Of a DNA stretch of 64,000 nt, positions 49,001 to 62,133 are shown piece after piece. The stretch is from Cloeon dipterum (Eukaryota; Arthropoda; Insecta; Ephemeroptera; Baetidae). The stretch lies in contig NC_088786.1 of assembly GCF_949628265.1 (NCBI RefSeq), positions 18,993,681 to 19,057,680 on the forward strand, given 5' to 3'. Position 1 is the stretch's first letter, and each line of letters begins with the position of its first letter. Both the position numbers and the translations under genes were made by a program. The notes beneath the pieces were generated by a model, which saw nothing but the letters and a program-made list of their open reading frames with translations, had not been told where the DNA came from and ran no database searches.

Positions 49001-49681
49001 TTGTATTATATAATATTCGCAAAATGTAAAAAAGTTCAATATTTATATATATTTACGTTAGACTTAGGAATATATTCGTCGTCTGCGTAACAATCAATGT
49101 AATCAAACCTCAGCAATTATATTATTTAATACGTGACATGTCTCTTACACTCTGCTAAATTTTTCATATATTAATGAGTATCAAATGAGACGAGCGCATT
49201 AATTTATATCCTTTTTGTCTTCAAGAGTGTTGTTGTTGTGTATAATAATAAATTCATCTGGAGTTAAATTTAAGAATCCCGTATAAAAATCGTCGTTTTC
49301 GCCTGCTTCCGTTTTACAAACAACGTGTTTTTGTTGCAACTCGCGCACTTGGTGTGTCTCGCACTGTTTCGCAGCTGCTTTGAGACAATTTTCAATTGGA
49401 TAACAATATATAGCTTATACTCGTGTGTAATAATTATTCAATTTGTTTTTTTAACCCCTCAACTGGCTCGAGCTCTTTCCAGAAAGAAAAAGGGAGCCGC
49501 GGGAATATACATGCATAAATGTATTCATATTTTCGTGAGTTTGTCAGTTCTCTGTCAAAAGAAACGCACTTTTTTCGCAGACAGGAGGCAGATGCAACTC
49601 CTGCGGAGGTTGGGCCAGCCTCTTCTTCCATCTGTCAGGGCATAGCGGGGAGCAGGGCATCGGCACCGCGTCACCTTTTGA
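46043..49681. other. AT-rich spacer and likely neo-calmodulin 3' UTR
   Basis: Likeness to unit 1 ends near 46115. A short (GT)n tract is at about 46744-46762. The part next to 49681 is probably the 3' UTR of the minus-strand neo-calmodulin gene. No other gene is supported. Confidence 0.45.
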
Positions 49682-52600
49682 TTAGTTCTTGGCCGTGAGG
49701 ATCATGACGAATTCTGTAAAATTAGCGATAATTTATAAGAATTTTTTTACAGATTGTGCCTTTAATCCCGGGCTTGACGTAAAGTCAGAACAGTGATAAA
49801 AAGAATGTCTTTTCTTTGCACTTGCAGCGTGCTACTCCACTTTCCCTTGCTTTCCCCCTTATCCCTCGCGTTGAGACAATGCCAAATTACAATATTATTT
49901 TACTGAAATACTTTAAACTAACTGCTTCTTGTTTCATGACAGATAAAAATTTCATTTGTGTACATTTTTTCATTCTTAAACTTGAATCATTCTTGATTCA
50001 ATTTACCTAATAGCAATCATTGAAAATTATAACAACATGAAATTGATATTAATTTAAAATCCCCGGGGTAATAAATGAGAGGGTAAAGTGTTTTGCATCC
50101 TCTCTCTTCTCAAGCGTCATATTTTGCCTCAGGGGTTTAACGAGTTATTTCAACACGTGTTTTTGCCAGCAACTCTCTTGTGATATCACTTACCCTCGTA
50201 GTTGACCATGCCGTCTCCGTCGAGGTCGGCTTCTTTGATCATGTCGTCAACCTCTTCGTCGCTGAGCTTCTCGCCCAGGTTGGTCATCACGTGGCGCAAT
50301 TCTATCGACGAGATGAGCCCGTCATTGTTCTTGTCAAACACCCTGCGGAAACACAAGAGATGCTTAATTATTTTAGTTGACAGGGAAATATGGAAACGCG
50401 AATCGCGATGAGAGGATAAATATAGACCGTGGGTGACGTCAAATGCACGTCGAGGCGAACAGGTGGAACCAAAATAGAAATTTGACAAGTGGGTGTGCGT
50501 GGCGTGCGATGGATATCACACGCACACCTTGTCACAAATCAATGTCGATGCAAGCGTTTCGGATTAATCAAGATCTTCATTTCCTCTCCAGTGGTTCAAC
50601 ATCGCAGTTGAGCCGTTTATTTTGAGAAATCGCATGCCAAGGAATCTAGGCAACTTGCTCTGCACAGGTGCCGAGCAGGTTGCCTTCTAGAGAACATCAA
50701 ATTGAAACAGCCAACGGCAGATGAATGGAACAGACAGATTCCTCCAATGTTCAATTTTATTCTGCACAAATGTACTTGATATTGAATTCCAAGAGTTAAA
50801 ATTCTTAATCTCGCTTGGTTTTAATTTATTTTAATTTTGGCGAGATGCAATTTTCTTCATGGTCAAAATCATCAGTTCATTTTATTTGTAAAGCTTAATA
50901 GTTGAGACAGACGAATCGATTGGCTTCATTTTTGACTTCTGGAAATTTTGAAATTTGCTGGAAAATTAGCAAATAGCTCATTTACTGCTCGGGTAAATGT
51001 TTTGAAAATTTCTGAGCTGACTACCAGGTCATGTAGCTTCATTTTTGTCACTAAAAACGCTAAAAACATTCTAAAAATCTATTTATTTTTAGTTTTTAAA
51101 AAATGACGCAAGAACACTTTTTTAAATTTCATAAATTAGCTTTTTATATAAATTAAGTCTTAACAAATTTACAAAATCTAGAACTAACCCTTGCAAAAAG
51201 CCCCACCGATAGATTTTCTCATTGTTTAAAACCAAATTTTAGCTAACTTGATGAACAAAAATCGTCTAATTCATTTCCAATGTTACATACCAAAGCCAGT
51301 GCATAAATTTAAATTGCAAGAGAAAAGGAAATTATCACCTGAAGGCCTCTCGAAGCTCCTCCTCATTGTCAGCTCCTTTCATCTTCTTGGACATCATTTG
51401 GAGGAACTCGTTAAACTCGATTGTTCCGTTGCCGTCCTGGTCGACTTCGTTGACCATGTCTCGCAACTCGGTCTCTGCGAAGTTATTTGGTTTTAGTTAA
51501 GTTAGAAGGGACACGAGGAATGGGGAATGGGCTCTGCTCGTCTGCTCACCTGACGGCCTTTGGCCAAGCGAACGCATCACGACGCCCAGCTCGGCCATCG
51601 TGATCGTGCCGTCCTCGTCCTTGTCAAACAGCATGAATGCTTCTTTGAACTCTGCAAAACACAAAGCAATAATAGAGAAAAAGTTCTACATTTTCGCCAT
51701 CCCAGTGGATTATGCGGATTTCCTGCGCCAATATTTGGATGAGTTATCGACCCAAACGCCAATAATGCAGCAGCCCCATTTTCCACGACGCCTCCGCAAA
51801 AAAATATAGAGAGCAGGAAAACGATATGATAATTTAGTGCTTCCCTCGAGGTTTTCCCTGTGACACTGCTCACTCGACCGGGCTGCATACGCTTTTTCAT
51901 TTCACCCTTCGAAAAAATATATGTAGTAATATCCGCGCGGCTCAAAAGACTCCCGCCCACCAACCGGAGCAATTAAGCAGGGATTACTTCCATGGTCATA
52001 ACCGTAAAACAAACTCGGAAGTAAATTGGCCGAGCCGAAATAGTATACGAGAAAAAGCAAACGAGGTGTTTAGGATTTGTGGTTCCGTAACTTACCAGCC
52101 ACCTGGTCCTCGGTCAGTCCGTACTCGGTCTGTAACAGAACGTGAATGAGGTAAGTCTCTCGCGGAGAATCGAGATTCGAGGTCGCTGCAGAAAGTGGCG
52201 GGGTGGTGCTCATATGTATACTCGATTTATTCTGGCAGCGTGCCGGGTGCGTGGAGCGGACAGGAGTCTCCACGTCCCTCACCGACTTACACTTGCAACT
52301 CGAATTAAATATACATACCAGCGCACCTGTCCCCATCACTCAAGAATCATTTTCACAAAAAAGTCTGCTCAAAATCCTCTGGAATTTTCCAGACTATTTT
52401 AATATGGAACATTAAGAGGGGCTTTTTTATATTAAATTGTCTTGCGACTTCAATCGAAGAAAGTATTTTGTGTTACATCATTACTGCTTTGAATTCGTTC
52501 TTTCGCAATTTTAAATGCTCATCTTGTAGCAACAGTTTTCACAACTGCTCTAGTTTTGAAGAATATTTTTAGTATTTACTAGATGCGTTTCATAGCTACT

Positions 52601-53424
52601 TCTAATTTAAAGTGGAACTGTACAGTGAAATTCGGAAGAAGTACCCTATTTTTACCTTAAATATCTGCTGAAAATTGGGAACATGCTCATGTCATTTTTT
52701 CCCAGGTTGCTGTTAAAATTTCTAAGAAAAAAGCAACGAGCATGGTCTCTCTACATGAAAAGCGTCAGGATTTAGTTTGCTTGAAGGTGAAAATACCTCG
52801 CACACCGTTTGGATAGAGGAATCCAAATCAAACAAAAAATCATTGATGTACCGTTTCATTTTTAGAGATTTTTGGCCTGGTCTGAAACTTGACTTAATTC
52901 CATGCACTTTCAAGAAAAGTAAAAAAAACGCGAACAGAAGATCCATACAAAATTATTATTCTGTATTTTTCCCAATCATAATAATACTCGTATTTTCTTG
53001 ATGCTAATTTTTCCTATTGGAAAGAGGTTCAGCGTCATTGCAGGTGCATGGGACAAATGCACATACCTATTTTTCCAGTCTAACATGACGTGTGTTTACT
53101 TAACTGTACATTTCTCGTAACTCAATCATCGCGCAAAAGTCAACAAACTTGCTCCATTTGATTTACAGCATTTCCCTTCCGAGAAAGAGAGCGTATTCGC
53201 AAAAAGCTTTCAATTCTCCGAGTTCCGAGAATGCGCGGGAGCCTTTCCATGCAAAACAAACAAAATGGCAATCGAGTTGATCTTCGCTTGCCAAACACAC
53301 AGCTTTTTGTGTTGCCCAGCGCATCCTGATTGGCACTTACGGAGTGCTTCCTGACGTCGAAGCGCGACGCCAGCCTCCTGAGGCGCGAGTACTCCTCCTG
53401 GTACGTCTCCTCGGAGGCAGCCAT
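49682..53424 (-). CDS. Neo-calmodulin-like EF-hand protein
   Basis: Six exons: 53424-53341, 52129-52096, 51651-51550, 51474-51339, 50342-50194 and 49713-49682, in phase, 178 residues. Four complete EF-hand loops: [12 protein letters not shown] (49-60), [12 protein letters not shown] (85-96), [12 protein letters not shown] (122-133) and [12 protein letters not shown] (158-169). It resembles calmodulin closely in the N-lobe but has a 28-residue, Arg-rich N-terminal extension ([16 protein letters not shown]) and a divergent C-lobe ending FVMILTAKN, as in insect neo-calmodulin. It should be a cytosolic Ca2+ sensor with all Asp ligands present. An upstream in-frame ATG at 53514 would add 30 residues. 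The first intron is 1.2 kb and could hide an alternative exon. Confidence 0.9.
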
Positions 53425-56400
53425 TGTGTGCGAGGGCCGCACGCCCTCACCCGCTCCGAGCGTCCGTCCGGCTGTCCGGCCCACAGACACCGACCGATTC
53501 AGCCGCTTCGACAATCGTCAAGGGCGCCCCCGATACTCGCTAGCTCGCCCGACCACCGGGACATCTTCACCACGGGCCTCACATGGTTTCTCGTTTCTCG
53601 CGCAAAAGAAAATTACAAATATCGGCTCCAAAATTTTTGTTTTCTTTCTTTTGCACCAAATTTACTCTATTTTCTAAAGTTTGATAAGTGATATGATATC
53701 GCAATGTCAGCACTTTTGTAAATATTTGATTAATTAATAATAAAATAAATTTGTAGGTTTCTGTTCCTTAATTATATTTTGAACTATGTATCTTTGCATG
53801 TTATTTTTTTAATTGCTTATACCTTTGGAAAGGGAGTGATTCTATTGAAGAAGATCGTCTCGGCCACAGTACAATTTTATCTCTTCCTTTGGCTCAGTGC
53901 GGCGTGATTTTATGTATGTATCTGATCGTTTTTGCAGACATCTGCTAGCATTTTGTCTGCCATTTCTTGCTGTAATTTTTATATCTATTTTTAATTTGTA
54001 TGATTTTGGCAAGAATAAACAACATTAATAAGAACTCAAATTGCAATAAAAAGGTATAAAAATTGGAAATGAAACCAACTTGTCATGAAAAACTGATAGA
54101 AAGCTCGGATAAAGTAAAAACATAAAACTTAATCGTTTATACGTCACATCCCTAGTCATAACATAGTCTTAGTCATTATTTGTGGTTGATATTAATTTGA
54201 ATAGCAAAAAATCTACGGAACTATTACAAAATGGATTTTGTATCGCCTGTCAGTAAATTGCGTTAGAATAAAGAAATAAAATGAAGAAATGTTCATAAAT
54301 GTGATTTTCTCTGTTCAACATTTGAAAACTTGGTAATAGCCCGAGTTCAAGACGGTCCCGGTGGACCAATTTCTGGCCGGGCGGACTAAAGTTGCACTCC
54401 GTTACTCCCGCGCGCGTGTTCTATTTTGGTCTCTGCGCGGAGAAATGAGAAATGTACGCAACAACAAAGAAGGAATCTGCACTCCGTGGCTCTTCAGCAG
54501 CACCGAAAGATCAAGAACCTCAAACTCAATACGACGGCGTGGACCTTGAAACGTGTCAGAAAAACTGCCAACTTTTTTATCTGGGCCATTCAGCTAATTA
54601 GCTTTGGAGACACACTCGCCCTTGCTCTCATATTTCTTTTGGGATAGGCATTTGTATGTGTGAAATTGAAATAGCAGCTACTGATACATAACTGAATGTT
54701 GGATTAAATTTCATTATTCAGGAAAGCAACAGATTTATATTAAAAATTTCTACAACAAAGGAGTGTGTTTTATCTATTAATCACGGTTCAATCTTTTAAG
54801 GGGATAAATTAACAATTGCATAATATCGCTCCAATTCGTTGTGAAAATTTGACAGAAAAAATTGCTTGAAAGAAGCTAAAATTATTTTGAATCTAAATAG
54901 GGAATTAAAAATTCAAATTGAAGGATTGTACACTTTCCAAGATTTTTACGATATAGTTGAAATAAATTACAAAAACACACGCACATTCAGAATCGTTAAA
55001 AAGAATATAAAGTATACACCCTGAATTATTTTTTACGAACTATCTTATTAAATTTGATTGAAGGTCACACTCGAGGATTCATTCGTAGAAGAAAAATTCG
55101 GACATCCTTCGTTGCAAAAGAGTCGTCGTTTTATTTGTGCCAAGTAGTTTTGGCTGTCAACTGCATCTCTATTTCATGGAACAGATGAAACTAGTTGATA
55201 TAGATAAAACGAAGACTTTTGCAAAGAGGAATTTATCTTCTATCTCGTTACAGCTGTACAAACTTGGAAAAAATTTCTCATTCAGAAATTTATTTGCATT
55301 TTTTCAACATCTTAAAATCAATGCTATCGGATCGGTCTAGTCTTTATTCCTTAAATCTCCTTGCGGGTAAATTTGGAATTGTAACTTCATTTTAACTAAA
55401 AAACATGATCAAATTTTTAAGAAATATCTTGCATGTAGTAGGCCTAAAATAATAGGATCAAGAAATATTCAATATGTTTGTAGAAAACTGATATATTAAA
55501 TAAACGAATGAATATTGCATTTGGGTTCCTCAGAAACTTCATGCAGAAAGAAAATGGTTTTAATTACGTGCGCCGCGACTCGCTGTCAATGGTTCGATGT
55601 TTTCTCGGTAAAAAATCCTTATGACTTTTGATTAGACGCAATATTTTTCCCTGTGCGCTTCCGCAAGTGGTGTCAATGTCAAGCTCGCAGGATGCAAATT
55701 TTTGGCAAGGACGCCGGCTAGAGCGAGGACGAACCACTTCTTGGCACTGATCGCGCCAACATTATTTGGCGACAAACACGCACTCGGATCTAGAGCCGAT
55801 TACTCTCCCTTGTGTTTGTTGGTAAACACACTTTGCTCAATCTGAACAGCAATTACGATCGAACTAATCACAGACGGTACAGATTCATTCAGCTGTTTTT
55901 CACTCACTGGAGTTTCATTAAATCATTATAAGATGTCTCCTTCATTTCATTTCGTTTTTAGATCAATGCATCATTGAATAAAGAGGCTAAAATTATATAC
56001 ACGCAAGGGAATTTATTGAATAAAGACTAGACAGATAGCATAATTTTTAAAATGTTACATACGAAAGTAAACCTGTAGATTGAACGAGAAATTGACTATT
56101 AGATTTAAAGTAATTAAAAATGGAAAGAAATTGAAAATAATAACAAAATTGATAATATAGACTTGCGGTTTATTATTTTCACTGAATTATTTTTTAATTA
56201 CTTTGTTACTAGACCTACATCCTTGAGAAAAATGTTCTCCTTCAGTCTGGAGTTATATTTTTCTATTCCATTTCAATCAATTAAAAAAATATTAAAACAA
56301 GTAGATTTTTTTTTCTATCTTCCGAATCCCTGCCCGTATTTTTGCGTGTGAGCTCGAATACGTCGGCTTGAACTTGCAAGAACGGCTATTCTGATTCGCT

Positions 56401-58541
56401 GCTGCTTTTTTGTAAAGCCGCTTTGTAATCCCTCATCATTCGTCAGTTGTCGGATAAAAGTGTGCAAAACGAGAGCTGAAATTCGGCTCCTTTCTTTTCG
56501 AAATTAGCGAGAGCGGACAAAGACTGAGCTGCTGCAGCGGCAGCTATTATTTCACATTAATTTCCACCCCTTTGTTTGCAGCCAAATTGGAACGCCATTG
56601 CCGACGAGAGCAGAGAAAGAGGAATCAGAACGAGCCGCAAAGCATAATCCACGCTTTCAAAGCGCGTTCGTTGGCCCCAAACGAGCCAAGCAGAACAGAC
56701 TAAAAGAGCGGAGGACACAATGAAATGCACAATACTCGGCTGCTCTGACCAAGGACACACGTTCACCGGCCAAAACTTCTCGGAGTCAAATCAGCAGATG
56801 CACAAACTGCGTTGTGCTAAGCCCGCGCGTGTGAGCGTTAATCAGCGTAATGGGTTTGAGTTATGCTGCGGAAGAGGACTGGAGAACATCTGTCCCTGCC
56901 CAGCGACCCCGCGCAGCCCCCCGCTAGAGCTTTTTGCCTTAATTAGACTGCCCGGAAAATGGACCTACGTCGTTCATATTTCATAACGTAATTAACGAGC
57001 AAGTGAGAGTTATGGACATTGCCAGAAGGCAGCCCAAGCAATTCTAGCAAAGTGCAACACAAACGTATGCCAACCAGACATGCAGAAATGTCAAAAGGGT
57101 TACGGTAAATCATATAAATTTATTTATGCTCAGATGTGAATAACAATTATTTTACTAGTGAATCAACGCAAATACAAAACTGTGATCGAATGAAAATTAA
57201 TAGGGTTGAGCTTTTTCGAGAAAAAATGTGACAGATGCTAGCCGATTTGTTTTAAAAATATATCTTTTCAACAAAATGTACAATAAATAAATATTTGATC
57301 AATTATTGTCTAACCATCTGTTTCTGGTTGCAAACCAAAGAAATTTAAAACAGATGCATTTTATCATTGAAAAAATAAATTGTAATTAGAATCCAAATTA
57401 TCAAAAATTTTGTGAAAACATTAAAAAAACAGCCAAATGGTTAAAGATTAACCATTTTCTATTTCTATAAATTCAAGACAGGATTGATCTTTTGAGAAAC
57501 GAGGCGTAATTATTTCGATTCTAAAGGAGAACAGCGAATTTTGCTTCCATCTTTCTCCTTTATGGCGTTACAATGTGGCTCGAGGTGGACAGGAAGGTGA
57601 ATATATAGCACTAACGCTGAGCTATGCAAAAACAAGCCCAGAGAGGGACTCCGTCTGACGTTGCATCTCTGGAGACGAATTTGTGCGAGCCGCGCAGGTA
57701 AGCAGCAAGAACTTGGGCGCGGCACCATTAAAATTACTCATGGCTGCCGGATTTTGGATGCTGACCAGAATTTTTTGAGCTGAGCACACAGAACTAATTG
57801 AATTTTTAATCAAGCAACTTCTTCCTCTGGTTGCCTTGGTGAATTCTGAGCGTTAAGTAAACACATAAATTGCACGCTGGCTGAGCTCTAGCGGATAATT
57901 TATTTCTGATTATATAGCTTCATCTTGGCAAAAATCCCAACGCGAGCACCGTCTTTGGACAAACCAGCGCAGAATTCATTTGAATACATTCTCTTGATAA
58001 TTTGAAGCAGCAGTTCGTGCTACATTGATTTATTTTTTTGGATCACAGGCAACAAAACAACTTGTTGGAGCTCCATTTATTCAAACCAGACAAAGAGATC
58101 AACACATTTTTTTTAGCTCCGTTGTTGTTGTTGTCAAAAAATAAATAAATGAAGGTTTTTTCTTGTAAGGAAAATTTTGCGTTAGATCCTAATATCAAAA
58201 CTACTAAAAAATATTGTCACGTCGGGGTCACCAAATATGGGGAATGCGTCGAGATAAGTCAAACCCCACAAATTGTAGCAATGCCTTTTCTATGTATTTA
58301 TGAAATTTATTATATTCTTTCAGACCAAATAACGGCAAATACAAATAAAGGCATTGCAACAATTTGTGGGGTTTGACTTATCTCGACGCATTCCCCATAC
58401 CATGATTGTATTTTCCTTATTTGATTGGTGCGCCAGTATATTTTCTATATCTAATTTTAGTATCAGTACATTCTGATAATTTTCAAGACCGTCCGTATTT
58501 TTTCACTTTTTTAGGAAGTAAATATGGAGTTTTGTACTTAC
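53425..58541. other. Long spacer with one palindromic MITE
   Basis: The part near 53430-53600 is GC-rich and is probably the neo-calmodulin promoter. The rest is AT-rich. A GC-richer patch at 54350-54550 and an open frame with two hydrophobic stretches (minus, 56766-56557) have no family match or splice support. A small piece at about 57783-57735 (minus) could be a last exon of the gene whose parts lie at 58542-62133, but this is speculative. Confidence 0.4.
58238..58397. mobile_element. Palindromic MITE with TA flanks (Tc1/mariner type)
   Basis: A 160-bp element with near-perfect inverted arms of about 48 bp (58238-58285 and 58350-58397), starting TGGGGAATGCGTCGAGATAA. TA lies directly outside both ends, the target duplication used by Tc1/mariner elements. 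The arms differ at very few positions, so the insertion looks young. It cannot encode a transposase. Confidence 0.8.
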
Positions 58542-61500
58542 CAAATCGATGGTGACGATGAGGTCGTGCTGTTGGTGCTTGTGGCCCTTCTTGTTTTTCT
58601 TGTTAGGCTTGTTGGCGCTGGGCGGGGCCTTGGGGGGCGCCTTGACCTGGCCCTTCTGCGCCGACGGCTTGGTCGAGGGCTTCTGGCCCGATTTCTGGCC
58701 AGTCGGGGTGCCCACGGAGCCCTTGTTGCCCGCCTTGGGGGTGCCCTTCTGGCCGGGGGTGTGACCATCGGCGGGTTTGTTGCGCGCCTGTTGCCAAAAG
58801 AATGGGCTTACAATCAGCACTTTTCGCACGCAATCTTCGAGAAAGCATTAAAATTGTGGGCACATCAGAGAGGAATCAATTTTGTTGCATCAACAAGCCA
58901 AAATGCAGAGGAAAAGTAGTAAGTAGTTGGTTTTGAGAGTTTTGTACAAAGATATAAAAGGTCACCTAAAAGGAACGGAAAGAAATAAGAGTGTTCTAGC
59001 CTTGAGTCTCACTATCCTTTTTTGGTCTCAGATAAGAAAACTGTCAGCACGGTGCGAGATAATATATGTATATATATCTGGAGAAACAACGTTTCCGAGA
59101 AAATGCATCAAGAGGCTTAGTAATAATAATAATAAGGTAGAGGTGTCACTATGTAAAACTCTGTGGCTGCTATGTAACAACCCTGCACGTTCTCTTTTTT
59201 TGTTCCGACAAAAAGGTAAAGAAAACATTAGCAGTAAACTGTCGAAATTGGGGTCGAGAGAGTAAAATTGTCTTTCGCAAACAATACTGACCTGAAAGCC
59301 TGCGCGAGAGTCCGAAAAGCGCTAAAGTTTTGATCAAAAATGCAAATATATCTAGAGGAAAAATACTCTTGTAAAATATGCGTGTTTAACTATGGATACT
59401 TAGTTGGAAAAAAACCAAAGCCCAAAATACCACAGACACAATTAGTAACAAAAAACGGTAACATAAAAACTAGAGCACACGACTGATCATGTATATAAAT
59501 TGAGGGCAGAGATAAAACTTCTAGGCTAAGTTCAATATCTATGAAAGCGTGAGTTGCAAAAAACACACCGCAGCTTTTTTAAAATGTATAATTTTTCAAT
59601 TCTGTGTGACACGCACTACTACAAAGCAGCAGAACTATTGATGTATATGAATGAACCACTTTTGAAATGATCAACACACTCAAACTGGCAAAAACACGAG
59701 AGAAATAATGTTTTGATTATGCTGTGGTTCACGTGTTTCCTCATTCACCACACGCGACTACTGACAGAAGATTGGGAGGTCGTCTTCATGGACACTTGGA
59801 AATGGTTTTAAAATGCATACACAACATCCAAGATGATAGTTTAATAGTGGGCCAGTTTATTTATGTTTATACACGAGAAAGATATTTCTTGCCCTATTTA
59901 AAACAGCTCCGTTTTTTTCGAAGTCGAGATTTTCATTGTTTTTAAGATGCTAAATAAGAAAATAAATAGTTGGCAGGTGCTAATGAAGGCAGATTCACTC
60001 GAATTGAAGTGTTTGCAGCACTATGAAAAATGGCACAACTGTAAATTGGTCTTTTTCGCATACAAATTGCACGTGTTTGTATTTTCGGAGCAAAAAAACT
60101 AACGAAAGAAAATATCTCAAGATAGAATGTGATATTCTTCCAATATTGCATTGCCAGTATTGAAATCAGTAAAAAAATAAGCAGAGAAAAATGAAAATGT
60201 ATTTATTCGCATTTTCGGCCAATCTCAGGCCTCATGAGCAACCCTGGCTTTAAAAACACCTACCATTTATTTTATTCATTAATATTATAATTTTTGGAAA
60301 AATTTATCATTGTATTATCTACAGATTATATTTTACCTTCTAACTTCTTAAATGAACACCTCGAATTTACACAGTGAACAACAAGATAAACAGTTTTAGT
60401 AAATATTTTACTGAAACTTTAAACTTTCCTTGAGGAAAATATTTAATAAATTATCATGAACTAAATATCCGATTTCCAAGTGTCCGTGGCAGGTTCTTCG
60501 CGAGGATAGCTGGAGACGCTCATGTATATTAAATTTTGTCTCTTTGTCTCGGCCTGAGCAGCGGGCATGCGTGCGATGCCGAGTTGGAAATTATTCCACT
60601 CTCATGCCTGCATGAATAATGTTGCTCCAACGAAAAAGCTGCTGCGAGACTTCAAAGGCCCGCTGTCTAGCTGTGCGTTTGCTCACCGAATTAATTAGAG
60701 CCTCTCACTCGCTTTGAAGAAACTCTGCGAAATATGGGCTCGACTTCAACCATTTTCGCTCACACTGATGATGATGGTGATGGTGGTGATGAGAGACAAA
60801 AGTCGCACGCACGCTCGCTGCAGGGCTCAAGATTTGGTCGCGCCTGAATGGTATTAAAGAAAGGGTGACACGGCTTGTGACAAAACAGCCAGCAGCGTAA
60901 AATTTGAGTCGTATTTCTAAGTTGAAACAGTTTGGCAAAAGCCCCTTTTCCACTTCGTGCTCATTCTCTCCCTCCATGCAGCTGTGGAGGCAAATTACAG
61001 AGAGCGACGCCAGCGGGCAGTTAATCGGCACGCAATTGTGTTTACATAACAGGGCAGTATAAAATGACTCAACTTTAAATTGGTCACTTTGTTATACATT
61101 CTAATAAGCAAAGGATTCGGAAATTAAGACGAAAATTATGTTTAGATTCAAAATTTGGTTTATTACGGATCATTTTACGGATTTTTAGACAGTTTTAGAC
61201 AATTTTTATTCGTTTTTATAGGAATTAATATCCAATAATTTCTCATTGTCAGGGGGTGCATTTTTTTCAAATTGTTATAGAGGTTCTAGTTTTTAAAGAG
61301 CACAAAATAAAATCCCGATGGTGTAAATTGCAGTATATATATATTAAAAGGAAATTAACCACAATCAGAAGTTTTTCGAGGTTTAAAATATAATTGAAAA
61401 ATTTTGCTTTCATGTTTTTCCTTATAGTAGCAATAGTAGCAATAATTTCTAATTTTGCAGAATTTAAACTTATTCCATGCCAAAAATAGTGACAACAATA

Positions 61501-62133
61501 ACAAAGAAATAAAATTATTAACTTTTTAAGCCTAAAACCTTTTTAAATATGGAAATGAAAACTAGAAACGGCAAAATTGGTTAATTCTTAAGAACAACAC
61601 GTTTCATAACACAATTTTCAATTAACAGTCCAAACAAAAAAAAAGTTTCCACGAAAAAATCTTAAATGCACTGACGAAGTATTGGACCCCATCTTTTGAA
61701 GTGTTTAATGAGCTTCAGAAGTAATTTAGAAGCAGTTTTAGAAGTATTCTGAAGTTTAGGTGGTTTAAGTGTGACTGAACTTATTGGTTGATTCGCGCTT
61801 ATTTTGGAGCCTGCAACCTGCAATCAGGCACACAGAAAAAACCGTCAACTGTCTAAAATTCCAAACCCTGTACTAATCAGCATTAGAGAAAAGCAAACTG
61901 GAGTAACTTTTTAGAAGGCTCCCATTTTTGGAGCCGATAAAGGCGCAATTTGATTACAAATCGTGTCCATCCTTTCGCTAAATTTTCAGGCATCAATGTG
62001 ACGTGTTGTAGCAGAACTTAGAGAAGGTGAGAGATTAAAGATTTTCTGGGATCGACTCGGACGTGTGGGGGGTTGGTTGGTGGGGGTGAAAAGTACTTAC
62101 CCCCAAGTTCCTGGAGACGATGCTTGGCCTCAT
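58542..62133 (-). CDS. Lys/Pro/Gly-rich protein, two tentative exons, 3' end not found
   Basis: An exon at 58787-58542 has a good acceptor (CAACAG|GCGCGC) and donor (TTG|GTAAGT) and is a whole 82 codons. It encodes a basic low-complexity run of Lys, Pro, Gly, Gln and Ser (for example TPGQKGTPKAGNKG), then KKGHKHQQHDLIVTIDL. About 3.3 kb upstream on the same strand, 62133-62101 holds ATG plus eleven codons (MRPSIVSRNLG) ending in a strong GTAAGT donor in the matching phase, with an in-frame stop before the ATG. I propose these as exon 1 and an internal exon; intermediate exons are possible. No signal peptide or domain is recognised. Confidence 0.4.

Noticed and set aside
54361-54549. GC-richer patch with open frames on both strands
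   Set aside because: No splice sites in suitable phase and no recognisable protein; may be regulatory or chance.
56557-56766. Minus-strand open frame with two hydrophobic stretches (IVHFIVSSALLVCSAWLVW ...)
   Set aside because: No recognised family, no splice context, an in-frame stop shortly upstream, and a single short frame in spacer can arise by chance.
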